From: Hermatobates lingyangjiaoensis
Taxonomy: Eukaryota; Arthropoda; Insecta; Hemiptera; Hermatobatidae
Assembly: GCA_026182355.1 (NCBI GenBank)
Contig: JAPFBL010000118.1
Location: forward strand, 1,234,788-1,298,787
Length of the DNA: 64,000 nt
Direction: 5' to 3'
Both the position numbers and the translations under genes were made by a program. Positions 1-14,825 of this stretch are shown one piece after another. The first letter of the stretch is position 1. Each line of letters opens with the position of its first letter. A model generated the notes under the pieces. It did no database searches and had not been told where the DNA came from. It was given only the letters and a program-made list of their open reading frames with translations.

Positions 1-475
1 TAACAAATCACCTTAAAACAACATTTTCTTCGCAGTTAAAGATGTTTATCAGAGAAAAAAAGGGTATTTTCCTGTTTTAAATTTAAAAATTTTACTTTAA
101 TATTCAATGTAGAAGGATGTCAAGTAAACGATGTAAGAAATCTACTGGCTGTTTGAACGAAAGCCATTCTCTTGTAGGAGAATAAATCGTTTCAAGAAAT
201 GTTCACTTTGGTTTTTCAATAATGTTATTACTGCTGTAGTTATACTAATGTAATTATTTGCAAATAATAAATTATTTGTGATGTACAAAAATAAGCTTAT
301 AAAATTATATGTCCTTCAATCACTATCTGTACTACCTCAGGAATGATAGGCTAATAATTATATCCCATTTAGATGTTTACGTTATGCTTAAATGAGACGT
401 TATGTTTTATATACTCAAGAAATTTGACATTAAGTTACTTATAGTAAAGTAGAGTGTAGGCCACTCCAGATTTTT
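1..475 (+). repeat. Copy of dispersed repeat B (3' terminal part)
   Basis: Closely matches 30722-31196 base for base with scattered differences, starting TAACAAATCACCTTAAAACA and ending at CACTCCAGATTTTT. The same sequence is present inverted at 28850-29325, and another copy begins at 63946 at the window end. The shared outer end (TCTGGAGTGGCCTACAC read inwards) shows that this is a discrete mobile family. The window start truncates this copy. Confidence 0.85.
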
Positions 476-2348
476 TATTATTGTATTCTTTTTATTTCTC
501 TCTTTTTTAAGAGTTGGTCAAGAGGCAAAAGCCTTAAGTAGCTGTAGACTTTACCAGTCTTCCATAAGCCCTTGCAGATGTATTCTTTGTCGTCATTTCT
601 CTTCTACTTCCCTCTCCACCATCCTACTGTACACAAACACCTCATTCCACAACTCACCGACGGCTCGTATGGACATCTTCAAGTTGTGCATATATCATTC
701 TCTTAACTCTAAATGGTTTACTGGTTTATTTGAGTAGTATATATGTAATATGAAGTTTAACGTGATTTTTTTTTTATATACAAACATTTTGTTTCTGGAG
801 ACTTTATGAAGCAAATCATTACTACATGAAGATTAGTTGTCACGTGATAATTCTTTCATATTAGCCCATGACAACAGTCATGTTATTTATTAATCTCTTC
901 TTGAAACCTTGACCAGCTTTACTTTCAAATATTAATATTTTAAACTTATTGTCCAAAACTATATCTCTATGAACAATTTAAGCAGTTTAATTTCTTAAAG
1001 ATTTAATCAGTGGTTTTGGGTAATAAATATTAATAATAAAAGTATCCATAAATGTTTGTATAAAAAACGTTTGTATGAAATATTAGCAGTCATTATTAGT
1101 ATTTTGTTTTGACAGCAGTGTGATAATATTGTTATGTGGTGGCGCGCTCTAGGAAAACGATAGAATCTTGTACTTCTAGTTTTGTTTTGTTAAGTGGATG
1201 TTGTGCTTCATATTTAATCATTTATATTTGTTGCAATATGGCGACGTTCAAGATTTCAAGTTGTGCTCTCATTTAGAATAAGTCTGAGTCACTGTTCTTA
1301 ATCATTTTACTAATTAATTACCAAGGTTATTCAAGTCTTTCCTTCGTTACAATATCAATATAAATCTCCTTATCTGTCAGGTTTCCATGTAAGAAATTTA
1401 TGTAATCACAAAATTTATACCGATAGGTCATTTCTCCTTGGTAATGTTTCTGTATATCAACCCTACTTTATTGCTATGGTGATTCAATCGTTGTTATCTT
1501 TGTCCGACTATCTGTTCAGCTGATCTGCTCAGCTCGTGTTTCTTAGGATAGAGACTAAACAGCTGTTCATATTTCAGTCCTACTGCAATCTGAAATAACC
1601 TTATGGTAATGTTATGGTCTCTTGTCCCGTCCTTTCAGAACGACTTCCAAACCTATTTGCTCTGTAATTTGGTTTAAAGCATGCGTTTTAATATGTTATG
1701 ATTCATCTAAACAAGAAGAAGAATATATTAAAACTATATGATTGGTTACACCCAATTAAAATTTGATATTAGTGATTGTTGAGAGAAGATAATTATAATA
1801 ATTGTCCAATTATACTTACTTAGCTGTAATTTGCAATTATTGTCAGTATTTTGTTTTAACTAGTGTCTGGTAATATTCTTTAATTTAATGATTTATAATT
1901 AACATGATTTGTAGCACAGTAGGACCATGTGTGACACAAACTGTGCTAAGTCGAGAAGGTTGCAACTACTTCGCTAGATAAACAATTGATTTTCTTTCAA
2001 ATTAGCATACAAACAACGGTTATATTGTTAGTCTCTTCTTGAAGCCTTGTAATTTTAGGTTACTACAACCAGTAACAATATTGCTTTATTGTCTTACATT
2101 GTGTTGGTGCGTCAATTAATTTCAATGTAATTGGGGTGTTAATTGTTTGTCGCTTGGTTACTTAGTGTGAACAAATATTCGTATTTCTATTATTAGCGTA
2201 GATGTTTATCGCTATTTATAAAACAGCTATTTAGTTGAAATGACTTATTGTCCTATATTTATATTTGTGTAAAAAAAATATTTTTCTTAACATGAAAATT
2301 ATAAATCACGTTATATTTTCATTTTATTTTATTTTATTTTATACTTTC
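476..2348. other. Intron of Sulf upstream of the first visible exon, no gene seen
   Basis: AT-rich DNA without coding sequence, SINE or tandem repeat that I can support. It is inferred to be intron because the exon at 2620 begins with a split codon. Confidence 0.5.
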
Positions 2349-2528
2349 AAACCCGAGCCTGAACTATGTCAGGTACTAGTTAAAGATCCCTACTCTAAAT
2401 ATACTTGAGTTAGGCAAAATTTAGGATCCCCAATATAGAATCAATATTCATTATATGGTATCACAAAGGGACAATGTTCGGCCCTATGTGTGTTCCCTTG
2501 TGGGACTACCACTGCAACCTAAGCTAAC
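2349..2528 (+). repeat. tRNA-derived SINE, 3' part
   Basis: Carries the family's central and 3' blocks: ACTTGAGTTAGGCAAAATTT, GGTATCACAAAGGGACAATG, TGTGTTCCCTTGTGGGAC and CTGCAACCTAA. The tRNA-like head is missing. It ends about 90 bases before Sulf exon 1. Confidence 0.85.
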
Positions 2529-2619
2529 CTTCCTCCTCGGAATGAAGATAGCGCATCGTGCATTTGATAAAGCAGGTCATTTGAGATGTGTTCTCAATCT
2601 AATTTGCAAATGTTTTCAG

Positions 2620-2764
2620 GTGACGAATTGCAGCTTGATAACCAGCTGAGACCCGTGCTGGGAGAGTCGAAGATGGCGCGGCTTGCCAAGGAATGCCGCA
2701 GGCCTGAGTACAGGACTCCTTGCGCGCCTTCTCAGAAGTGGTACTGCTTGACTGATGGCCTCAG
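2620..2764 (+). CDS. Sulf1: Sulf exon 1 of window: start of hydrophilic domain
   Basis: The acceptor is TTTTCAG at 2613-2619 and the donor GTAAAC at 2765. The exon enters with two bases of a split codon, so the previous exon, outside the window, ends in phase 1. It encodes LAKECRRPEYRTPC followed by QKWYCLTDGLR, matching the Sulf segment with two paired Cys and the QKW-C motif just after the sulfatase domain. It leaves in phase 2 and joins exon 2 to give LRWRKHKCK. Confidence 0.88.
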
Positions 2765-5700
2765 GTAAACAACTTCCTTCATTTGGTGTTAAATTGTTTA
2801 ATGGATGTAAAAGTGTTCGTGTGTAAACAAATATTCATCTTTTCACAAAATAAATGCAAAGTCGGTATAATAAAAGATTTTATGAAAACTACAAGAGAAA
2901 GCAACATATATTGTCATTCTCAGATTATATCAGCTGTAGAGAAACACAGTAAACTGAACAGTCTCTAAAAATGTATGTGTGTGCGTAAACATGTGAGGTA
3001 TAGAGGGAGATAGCATGTTTGTGTGAATAAAAGCTGTTATGGTTCATCTTCAGAAATTCAAAACTCTACGAAAAGAAGTTCATGAACACGATGAACCATA
3101 GAAATTTAAAACTGTGTGATTTTCTTTTCTTTTCTTTCAGGAGATTTTTCCATTAGTTTCTTAAGGTTAAGGTAGTGTCATGAATGATGAACATCCTATA
3201 GATTAATAAAGTACTTAGGATTAGTTTAATGAAGTATGATGAGTTGTGAATATCCTAAGGTTAAGTACAATTAATAACAAATATCCTAAAGTTAATGAAT
3301 AATAAAGTAAGATGAAATCTGAATGTGCTATAAAGTATGATAAATTGTGAATATAAAAGGTTAATGGAGCACAATGATTAATGCTTATCGTAATGCTTAT
3401 AAAGTTGAGGTTAATGACTTAACAACTGCATTGGTGAATGGTCTACTTACCCAGAGCATCCTATACTTAATCAAGTACCATAAATGGTGAATATCTAAGT
3501 TAATGAACATAGTATTTGTAAAATGAGACAGCAATAAACTTTTAATTTCACTTAAAAGTATAGATTTACTTTTTTCAGGAAAAAGAAATATTATATATAT
3601 GGCATGTTTTTACTAGATTGGAGAATCCAGCTAAGTTCTATGGTTTTAGTTTCTACTGGAGATGAATAATATGTTAGTCATTAGTTGAAGAGTGAAATAT
3701 AATTTTAAAAATTACCTGACTACATGAGAATCAAATAATGGTAATATATTAGTTGTTAATGAAGATGCTTACGTACAGTATGTCCCTAGTTGACATTGCA
3801 CCATTCTCAATGTCATGCTGTACCAGAGCATTGGAAATGTGGCAGGAAGTTTCAGTAAGTTGTGTTGAGTTGGGATAGTACTTAATAAATAAGCTTAAGC
3901 GACACTGTGGACCTGTCTGTGGCCAAGTAAGTAAGTTGTTTGTATCTGTACAGATGGCGGAAACACAAATGCAAACACCACAGCTACTCCTCTGGAGGGC
4001 CGAAGCAGAAGAAGTGCGCCTGCTTTACCCCTACTGGGCACCTGTACACCAGACTTGAACAGGACGACCGCAGAGGGCACAGGGACTTGGTGGCGACGGG
4101 GCACGTGGATCAGGAGGAACGCAAAGCTTTGAGGGACCTGCCCATGACTGGTCAGCTCTACGCCAGGCTGGACCAAGACGACAGGAGGTCTCACAGGGAG
4201 TACAACAGGTCTGCTGCTATACAGTCTATCGTTTTTATATTCAGGGAAATTTCTCAGCAGAAAACCTTAATCATGTAAACACTGAGTGGCAAATCGAATC
4301 AGATAGAAAGCCCGTTCAAGGATTTGTTAAACAACTGCATTGGTGAATAGTCTATTTACATTACTAAATGTACTTTAATATAGGTTAGGTTGTAATGACA
4401 ATCCCTCAAGACCTCACACATATTCCGAGCATATGGGATCTTGTGATACCACACAATAAATATTGCACATTGGGAGTCCTAGATCTGCCTAACTCAAATG
4501 TATTTAGAATAGGGATCTTTAACAAGTACCTGGCATCGTACAGGCTCGGTACCGACGGTATAATGTTGTTACAAAAAAGTTGAGTACGTCTTCCCTCAAT
4601 GATGACGTTAAGCCATCTGTCCTTAGCTTATGCGATACAAGGTACTTGTTAAAATTCACTAATCTAAATACACTTGAGTTAGGAAAAATTTAGGACTCCC
4701 AATGTAGAATGTTGTGGTATCACAAAAGATCCTAACTTTGGCCTATATGTGTTCTCTCGTGGGATGGTCACTGCAACCTAACCTAATCAGACATCAGATT
4801 AGATAAGCTAACTTATCAGATGTGTTCTCTATACATCTGGTGTGATTTAGAAAAAAGGAATGACTTTTGGTCAAGGTATTCACTTGTGTATGTAAGCTCT
4901 AATATTGGTATAAATTCATAGCAGATCTTCTTTTAAACATGTTTCATTAAAGTGAACCGCTGTCTCTGCATTCACGATCTTCAAACTAAGAACTAACTTC
5001 CTGCTAACAGAGTTCAACTTGAAAAGGAACTGACCAAGTGATATGTTAGATTATTTAAGTTAGTATGGTTAAGAAGAATTTTCAATCAACAATTGTTTTT
5101 ATTGCGTCAATGTTTAATAAAACAAATCCATTGTCTCTATTACAAGAAGAACACTTGGATAATATATGCAAATGATATATCGATTTTGTTAAGGAAGTTA
5201 TTTAAAAACCCTTTCGAAATGTTTTACCAAAAGTTCTCACGATACAGTTTTTCTTTATAGTGGTCAGGTGTGTTCTAACAGTTAGTGTGCTTTCCTTTAT
5301 TATTCGAGATTGGTGTTAGAATCTTGAGTACTTAAAATTAATTACGAACTGATATTTAAATCAGGGGAAATGACTATTGAAAGCTATGTAAAAATGTATT
5401 GAAGCGACTTTTTTGTGAATCACCAGTAGTTTGGATGTCACCTTTCACCGGAGAGGGTAATCTGCCCTAATCAATGTATATCTACTTGAGTCTAAATTAA
5501 TTTAGTACTTACACATTCTTACAATGAAGGTTGATACGAAACGTCTTGTTTTTATCAACATTTGTATGCGGACTTTGTAGTATTTTACCCAATTTATTCA
5601 TTATATTTTCTATAAACTTCATTACATTCCTCAGTTAGTCATCATGATCCTAGTTGTTCATGTGGGTTATGGTAAAACCTTGTACAACAACGTCCCTAGG

Positions 5701-8700
5701 TGGTAGCTGTCCCACGAGAGAACCCATATTGACCCTTTGTGATATCGCATAATCAACCTTCTACATTGAATCCTAAATTTTGCCTAACTCAAGTGTATTT
5801 ATAGTAGGGATCTTTAGCGAGTACCTGACATCGAACAGGCTAAGGGGTCAAACGGCTTTACGTCTTCTAGGGGCGATGTGCACAGATTTATTCATCTCCC
5901 ACGTGAATAAATCGTGATCCAGAGTGGGTATTGAACCTCGGATCTACAATCCAAAGGCGAGCAAGTAAGCCACTAGCCTGCCCTGGACCCCACACTTCCT
6001 GTTAGACTACACCATACCATTTCACGAAATCAAAACAACTTTGGGCTGGGCTGTCGCTTGGATGGGTGACATACATGACGTTTGCGCTCTTGTCAATATC
6101 ACTTGTCCATGGTTAATGGGTGCCGAATCACAAATGAGCCAAACCCCACATCCTTGATTAGCACGTAAAATGTAAAGTCTACAAGTGTGTTGCTAAAAAT
6201 GAATTTAAATCTAAAATGGAATCAACCTTCACTGTAAGAATTTGTAAATACTAAATTAATTTAGACTCAAGTAGTCTAATACCTTGATTAGGGCAGATTA
6301 CCCTCTCCTGTGAAAGGTGGCATCCAAACTACTTTGTGGTGATTCACAAAAAAGTCGTTTCAATACATTTTTACATAGCTGTCATTTCCCCTGATTTAAA
6401 TATCAGTTTTTAATAATTTTAAATTCTTTAATTATATCTTTATAAGTACCTGAATAAAATATAAACACTTTATTTTATGTTTTTAAATAATGTTTAACAA
6501 TTAATTGTATACCAGCCAAGATTTATATTTCTATTATATTTTACAAAAAAGAAAAATATTTTGTACATTTCTGTTCTTGTAAAATGCTATAATGTAGAGT
6601 CATTTTCTAGATTTTAAATCCGATTGTTTGTTTGAATAATTGATAAATTCACCTAATTCTTATATGTTTCGGGTGTTATTTGAATATAAATAATGTTTGA
6701 TACAGAAATAATGAATGAAACTGTATGTTTTCAGGCCGGTTAGTATGAGGGAAGAAATAAAGAGCTTCAGACCTAAGTATGTTCGAGATATGAGATTCAA
6801 ACGAGATGACAAAGAAGAGTTAAACATGCTTAGAAAGGCGACTGTTGAGAGGACAGGAGAATCAAGAGTAAGAAAGGGGAAGAAAGAGCTGGAGAACATG
6901 CGGCCGTACCAGCAGCAGGAGTACTACGAGGAAAAGACCCGGCAGAGCCTCGAAAAGCTGGCCAGCATCTTCAAAGTCAATGTCTCTCATCTGGAGAACA
7001 CCTTCGACAAGATCATCCAGGAGGAGATGCGGCGCATGAAGCGGACTCCGCCCAGGGCTGGTGTCGACGGCCGCGTCGCCGACGTCTTGGGCGCCGTCCA
7101 ACAGGAGATCTCTGGCCTCCAGGTTAAAACCACACCTACCATGTGCTTTCTATATATGTGAAATTAGGGAACAATTCTTCTTTAATGTATAGTTTGTTAG
7201 AACAAAGCCACATCTAGCGCAATTAGATATTGCGTACTGTAAGGATGATGCAAGAGGAACCCAAACATGTTGCAACGAATAATTTTGGCGAAATGTTACA
7301 CCGTATTCAAGACAGTAGTAGCAGTGCAAAGAAGTAGTACTATGATTACCAAAAAGCTTCAAAGAAAGAAGTTGCCATTGGATAAGGCGTTGTTTTTAAT
7401 TAAGTAAATATATATATAAATATTGGTAAAAGTATCGACCGTGGAATAGAAACAAAACTAAAGTTTATCGGGACTCCTGATAAACTTTAGTTTTCTATAT
7501 ATATATACGTTTCCCGATGAATCACAAACACAGAACTAAGGAACAAACACACTTACTGTCCCTAATTTTCGTTTGAACGGTTATCAGGAGAGTTGAGAAA
7601 GGGACACCAAGTTTAATGGAAGTGTGTATATATAATTTAATTTGGTGTTTTTCACACCAAATGAATGGAAGTGTGAGATCAGAAAACTCGAGAAGCTAAA
7701 TCAAAAATGGAACATTAGTGGGTTTTCTTTATAATACTTTATAATACTATATTTAAGCTGAGAACAATTTTGATGTAAATATAAATCCCGAAAATGTAAA
7801 CTGTATTAACCTTATGTTAAATATAATATATATTACGCTAACGTTTTTGTTTCATTCTGTTTTTTTGGCTCTCTAAAAAATCTTTTTTTACATTCAAATT
7901 TCAGCACTCTAAAGTTTCCTTTTTACGTAATTTTTTTCTTTCTGAAATCTATCTTAATTTTTATTTCATAATTTATCTTTTCCATTTTCCTCTCTTTCCT
8001 TTCTCTGCTCTTTCACTTAATTACTACTATCATTTATTCATTGCTTAAACTGTCTTATAATATTCTACAATTGTAGAGTAGCTACACTGTGTGTCACTTT
8101 CAATCGGTTGGTAAACCCTCTTGTGTTTCTTCTTCCCCTTTTCTGTAGATGGTAATAAAGGCAATATTCTCGAGAATTGTTAGTGTTAATCTCTTTTGTG
8201 TTTTCTAGTTGTATCCTTAGTTATATATATATTTCTTTATGATTAAACCACAATAAGAATGGGAAAACAAGACTAAGATCTTTCAACCGTAACAAGCGGT
8301 CTTCGTCAGAGTCAAAAACCCAACTGAAAGAAACTTGTTGAAAGATCTTAGTCTTGTTTTCCCATTCTTAATGTGGTTTAATCATTGATTGTTGTTTCAC
8401 GTGTTTATGTGAAATCTTTTTATATTTCTTTATATAGAACAGTTTCCTTTTGTTTTTCTCTATAGTACAAATATACATATTTTTCAGTATATTGACGAAA
8501 CTGTAAATATGGTTTTTAAAAGTTAAACTGTACTGAGAGTTTCTTAATTATCGTTATTTAATGGTTACGAGAATTTTTAATATTTTTAATTACTAGTGAA
8601 TAACTAACATAACTTGTTGGTCATTGTAAGACTTTTTTTGTTTGTTTACAAATGTTTTTATTTTACAGAGTTGGAACAATGAAACAGCCAATGTAACCTT

Positions 8701-11700
8701 CCCAGATCCTAACTGTACAGTAAAAACAGATGGGCAGGTTACGTGCACAGATACGATTTATAATGATCCAAAGGCATGGAAGGCTAGCAGAGACTCTTTA
8801 GAGTACCAAATCAAAGATCTAAAGTCCCGTTTGGAGAAACTAAAGGTCAGTTGGTTTCACTGAATCAATAATTATTGATTATAATTATAATCAGTTATCA
8901 ATTATGATTATAATTAATTATAATCAATTCATTATAATGAATTGACTCAAAGAATAAAAAAGTTTATTGGCTATATGGGCCTAGAGTATAAATTGCTGTG
9001 TGATGTGTACTGCAGTCATTCTCGTTGGTACAATACTAACAGACAAGAGGAGCGCCTTATCGTTAGCACTTGTTTTTAAATTACTTTTTAAGTCTACTAG
9101 TCTTAAGTTGGTTATGAATCAGGCTTCAGGTTTGATAATGGTTTGACAGATTATAACTATCAACTAGAGGGGGCCAGGGTGGCAGAGTGACAACGTGCTC
9201 GCCTTTGGACTAGTAGATCCTTGGTTCAATACCCACTCTGGCCCTCGACTTATTCCCACTGGACATGAATAAATCTGAGCACGTCGTTCCTCGGAGGTGA
9301 GGTTAAAGCCGTTGGTTCCGAGCCTGTACTATGGCAGGTACTCGTTAAACATCGCTACTGTAAATATACTTGAGTTAGGCAAAATTTAGGACTCCCAATG
9401 TAGAATCAATCTCCATTGTGTGGTGTCACAAAGGGCCAATGTTCGGCATATGTATATTCCCTTGTGGGACTGCCAATGCAACGTAACCTAATCTAGAAAA
9501 ACACGAGATATTTAAGACAACTCTATAGGTATAGGAAGAAAAGTAGCAATTAACAGTCTGAGGAGTCGTTGGCCCCTAGCCTGTTAGGCAAATTATGGAC
9601 TCTCAATGTAGAATATTCATTGTGTGGTATCACAAAGGACCAATATTTGGCCTATGTGTGTTCCCTCGAGGGACCCCAAAACCTAAGCTTGAGAAATTCT
9701 TCATGGTGGAACTGGTTGACTAGAAGAGAAGAACTATTGAGCAACAAGTGGAAAACTGAAACATCCAGGTAGAATACACAGTGTGCACGCTTGCAGTGAT
9801 GCAGGTCCCCAATCGAACAGAGAACATAGGGTAAATATTTGTCCTACACCATTTCAGTTCTCGTTTACAATGCAGTGTAGACATTTTAGAAGGGCATGTC
9901 TTTGTATTTCCGTGTGTTTGAAAATATTTCAGTTTATACCAGTAAGGTAAATTCTTTTAGACTGAAGCGTCTATCCAGACGCATTGAATAAAGAAATTGT
10001 TGAATCGAAAATCAAACAAAGAGACATTGGAGTGGTGGACACCAGTCACACGACTGACCCAGGAGGTGAAAGAGCCGCTACGCTGAGTGACAAAAGAGTT
10101 ACTTTGCTGCTAGCATCAAATAGTAGATACAACAATGGGGGCAAAAGAGTGCAAAGCCCAGTGGCAAAAAGTTGATTTACCACTGGCAGCAAAAGGGTTG
10201 CTACGACGCTAGTATCACAGGAGTACCACTGGCAGCCTATTTTACTTTTCCTCTTTCTATATTTCATTATTATATATTTTAGTAATATACATTAATACCG
10301 AATAGGAGTGACATTTCTGTCGCACGTGTTTACCGTACTACAGTGAAGTAGTAAGCCAGAATATTATATAGATAATTTAAGTTAAGTTATTTGTATATGT
10401 GTTTTTAATAAATTTTATCTAACGTACTCTGTACTCTTTAAGTACTCTTCAGTCCAGTACAACATGTACCATTAAATCAGTCAGTAATGTATAATAATAC
10501 AAAAGAGATTAAAAAGTAACATTCATTAACATAGAAAATGTATGCAAATTTGAACTAAATAATATTAATAACAAAAACAATTATGATTCGGTTGCCTAAA
10601 GGGAATATTTGTATTTCTGATTCTTTTCTGTTAAGTATGCTTTTAACAGGGGATTATAATTGAAGTTGTCGTTAATAGAGGAATGTGTGTATGGTGATTC
10701 AGACTGAGAGAAGGAAATTAATTACAAAACTTGTTTCAAATCTGCTTAGCTATTGCGTTTATATTATGGTTTTGAGCATAGAAATAAATAATAGAGAATA
10801 ACTTTTATTGTGCAGGAAATAAGGAAACACCTGAAGCAGAAGAGGCCCCATGTGGGGTATGACGACAGTGGGGAAGTGGAGGACAGTGGCGACAGACCTG
10901 CTAGTGGAGAAGGCGTCGCTGAAACGACAGTTAGCACGTCAACAGAGGCGGAAGCGAGTGAGAAAGTGGAAACTGTTTATAAAGAAGATGAAGAACCGAA
11001 AGGCGAGGCGGTCAAGACGAGGCACAGGCACCAGGGCAGTGGGCTCTTGCCCACCATCAGGTCGGCATACCTGGGCAGAGGCAAGGTAACCATCTAGTAC
11101 CTTCAAGACTAGAGGTGTCACCTAGGGCAAACATCAATCTAGTAACAACCGTTTTTTGTGGCGAAGCAGAGAGGACAAGCATAATAACAATGATTACTTA
11201 AAATAATTATGTTTTAAGATATTAATTATGAAACATTAGATAAGTGCAAAACTTATTTATAATGTAACACTTGGCGTGGTCAACTCTTAGGTAATGTAGC
11301 TAGCCCGTGGTTGCAATGGGTACCGAATCACAAATGAGCCACACTTTACCCTCTGGATGACCTGAAAGGCGTTGAGCGGGTAAGTAGGACTCACTTTTTT
11401 AAAAGCTAGCAAATTATAATAAACGAAAACTAAATTACAATCAACTAACAACATCTATTTTCTACAGTAAAAATACCTGTATATTTTTACATAGCTGTGT
11501 ACCATTGTAGCGGACTTTGTAGTTTTTGTATACCAAACACAGCTTAAAGTTCATAACTTTGCTCCTACGTTGAATTTCCAATCTATTCAAACATAAATTA
11601 AAAACTTATTTACAGTATTTTTAATTAGTTTATTATGCATTTATGATCACTCTCATATGATAATCATAACAAATTTACCATGTGATTAACTGCTGAAACT

Positions 11701-14700
11701 CTGCTTCACAACGATGACAAACCATCAAATGACATGGCTAATTCCTTTCATGACTAATGATGTCATTCAATGAGCCTTGCAAATCAAAACTAATAATAAT
11801 TTCTTATCCAATTCTATGATTAGCCATTCTGTTTGCAGAAGCATAAGATTTAAACTGATGCTGAATTTTCCTGATTATTTTTCATTATTTTATCACAGTC
11901 ATGCATGAGCATTACAGCTTCCAAGTGCCCACCAATTGTCCTAAATAATCACCCAATTGCCTTTTCATAAACACTGGAAAAATGAAATGGTCATAGTAAA
12001 TTATTCAATTAAATATATTCTTCGTAATTTCTTTTAATAGATTTCTTACAATATAGTTAGTGATAAAGCCTTGTGCCCTAATTAAACAATAAAACAAGGT
12101 CCTTCATTGAGAAGATAGTGCACTGTCATTGTTGTACAATAGTGTGATGACTAACCTATGACATGCAAGCTCATTTTCGAAAATGACACGCATCTTCGAA
12201 GATACAAAACTTCAAAATTCAAATATTTGTCTCTCATAACAGCCAGAGTTTGTTATTAATAAAAATATTATTACTTACAATTCATGTAGGGTATGGTCTA
12301 AAGATTAACTTCTCTTGATAATAAGTCGGTGTTTCACCAAAAGTTGTTCGGCATTTTCAAGGCTTTTTTTTGTTAAAAAATTTTCGGCCAAACGTCGGCT
12401 TATAATCAAGAATAGTTAATTCTTTGGTCAAATTCTCAAGAAACCTATTTTGAATTTTAAGAATCAGTGGTTGAGAAGCTATATCAATATTATTACTTAA
12501 ATAAATAATTATTAATAATTTAATTCTGAAACCAGTCGTGCTTGTACAAGTAAAATCATATTGCACAACAAATATACATATTAATTAAAAAAATTTAAAT
12601 ATATTTTTTTAATAATTATATTTGTATAAAAATGTATGAGGTAAATGATATATATAACTTGATTTTCTATGGTAAGTGCCAATGAAATATATAAACCAGT
12701 CTCTGAAAGTAAATCATTGGTGTCATAATTTTGGTTTTTGTATTTTAAATGGTTTTAACGAATAATTAACTTAAAAAATTATAAATGTTCCTATTTGATT
12801 TTATTCTTTACTTTTTTGATGTGTGACACGCCATGAAAATTATGTTTCGATTTTTCAAAATTTTGACTCGCCGAACTCAATAGGCTTGTCATCACTGGGC
12901 TATTGAATTGAATGACTTGTATGAACAAGTCTCCCACGTAACACAAGTTTTATTATTAACTGAACAACTTGTTTCAGAAATTTAGTATAGAACAAATATC
13001 AAAATTGTATAATGAATATGACATACGTCTTGTGATGAGACTGAGGGTGGAATCGTCAGTGTGCTATCGTAAGTGTCTGTGTAAACTGAACGAGGTGTGT
13101 TGGTGGATCATGTATGTAATTCACTGAACTAGACTGTCCCTCTTCGCAAGTCGTTCAACCTTAAACTGTCACTTCCTATCGCCTGGTTGCCGTTTCTGCT
13201 TTGTCACTGCAACAGCTTTGTTTTATGTTCAGGGTCAGATGAATGTGCCTCCCAGCCGACTCGACTTGGCGGCTATTGACCCCATGAGAAATTTTGGATC
13301 TGCCAGACCAGAGAACACATACATACCTGACACCTGTTACTGCGAGCCTGATGGGTAAGTGCTCACTCCAAACATATATTCCACCATAGGTATAGTTATC
13401 CCTTGATTAACACTTATACTTTGATTAAATGGATTTTATTTAGTACTAGCAATCGTGCCTGTCTTTGACGGGTCTTCTAAAAAAAATCAGAGATTATACG
13501 TAGTATCCCAAAATATTATTAGAAATTATAGAATAGTAGAAAACATTATTAATACAGTCCATGAGTGTCATTAGATCTGGACTTTCTTTTACATTTTGCA
13601 GATACTGAGCTCAAATTCGATTTTATTCTAGGCATACTACTTTTTTAGTATTCGTATATAGGACTATCGTAATGTCCTATTGCTCATAATTGCTCACTTT
13701 TCTAAGCTAGCAAATTATGATACACGCAAACAAAATTAAAATCAACTAACAATACCTATTTTCTACAGTAAAAATGCCTGTTTATTTGTACATACCTGTA
13801 TACTGTAAAGCGAACCAACACAGCTTAAAGTTCATAACTTCGCTTCTACGTTGAAATTTTCAATCCATCCAAATATTACCTTGTAAGTTAGACAAACACA
13901 AATCTACTTTCAAAGTTTCAGCTTGTAACTTATAGGGGCTGAGATGGTTGTGACAAAATTTCTTTACGAACAAACGATAGAAATTTTTGTATGGTGGATT
14001 CGGTTTTTCAAATGCATAAAACGTAAAGATAACTTGACATGAGTCAGTTATAAGCAATGAACAGAAAACCCTTTTTTTTTTATAGATATTTATTTAGATT
14101 GTTTTTAGTAAAGCTATTTTGGATAACCCTGAGTTTGATGAAATAGATTTTATTTAGCATTGGTTTTGATGAATACGTTTTAGTTAGCACTGTTTTTGAT
14201 TAACTATTGTTTGAATTGAAAGCTCTCTAAATTTGATTATTTTAAAAGCCGATTATATCCATCTAATTAGGAGGCAGCCTGATATCATATCTACTGAAAC
14301 TCAACAAGAGATATCATAACTAAAGCAAAAACATTGAAATGGTCCTATGTTTGGATCCTTTAAAGCTTAAATGACTAAATTAATCATGACATTAACTCAT
14401 GCTTAGATTAGAAAAACAAATTATTTGGAAAAAGAACAAACAGTCCCACAATATCTTGTTATTTTTTTCTAAAATGTGATTATTATTTAAACCATATGTT
14501 TAAATAATAAAGATTTTGTTTCTACATTGGCTGTTGTTTTAAACCAGCTTTGATATTTTTCCCAGTTTAAATATTTAATTAGCGCAGTTTTATATGGCAC
14601 GGCAATATGAAGGGATTAATTAATCACATTCGGTTAGGTGGCAGTGGTAGCCTTCCGAGATAACGTACATAGGCCAAACATTGGTCCTTCGTGATGCCAC

Positions 14701-14779
14701 ACAATGAATATTCTATAATATAGAATATAGACACCATGCGTACATACATTTTGTTTAATTATTATATATAGATATAAAC

Positions 14780-14825
<46 letters not shown>

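Noticed and set aside
6862..7101. Minus-strand ORF over Sulf exon 3, and similar antisense ORFs over exons and histones (3895-4194, 10939-11121, 56026-56481).
   Set aside because: They are shadows of the plus-strand coding frames and have no recognisable product.
9169..9245. Possible true tRNA gene (B box GGTTCAATACC).
   Set aside because: No cloverleaf acceptor stem can be closed, and the same sequence is the head of a dispersed 330-base repeat, so it is a SINE.
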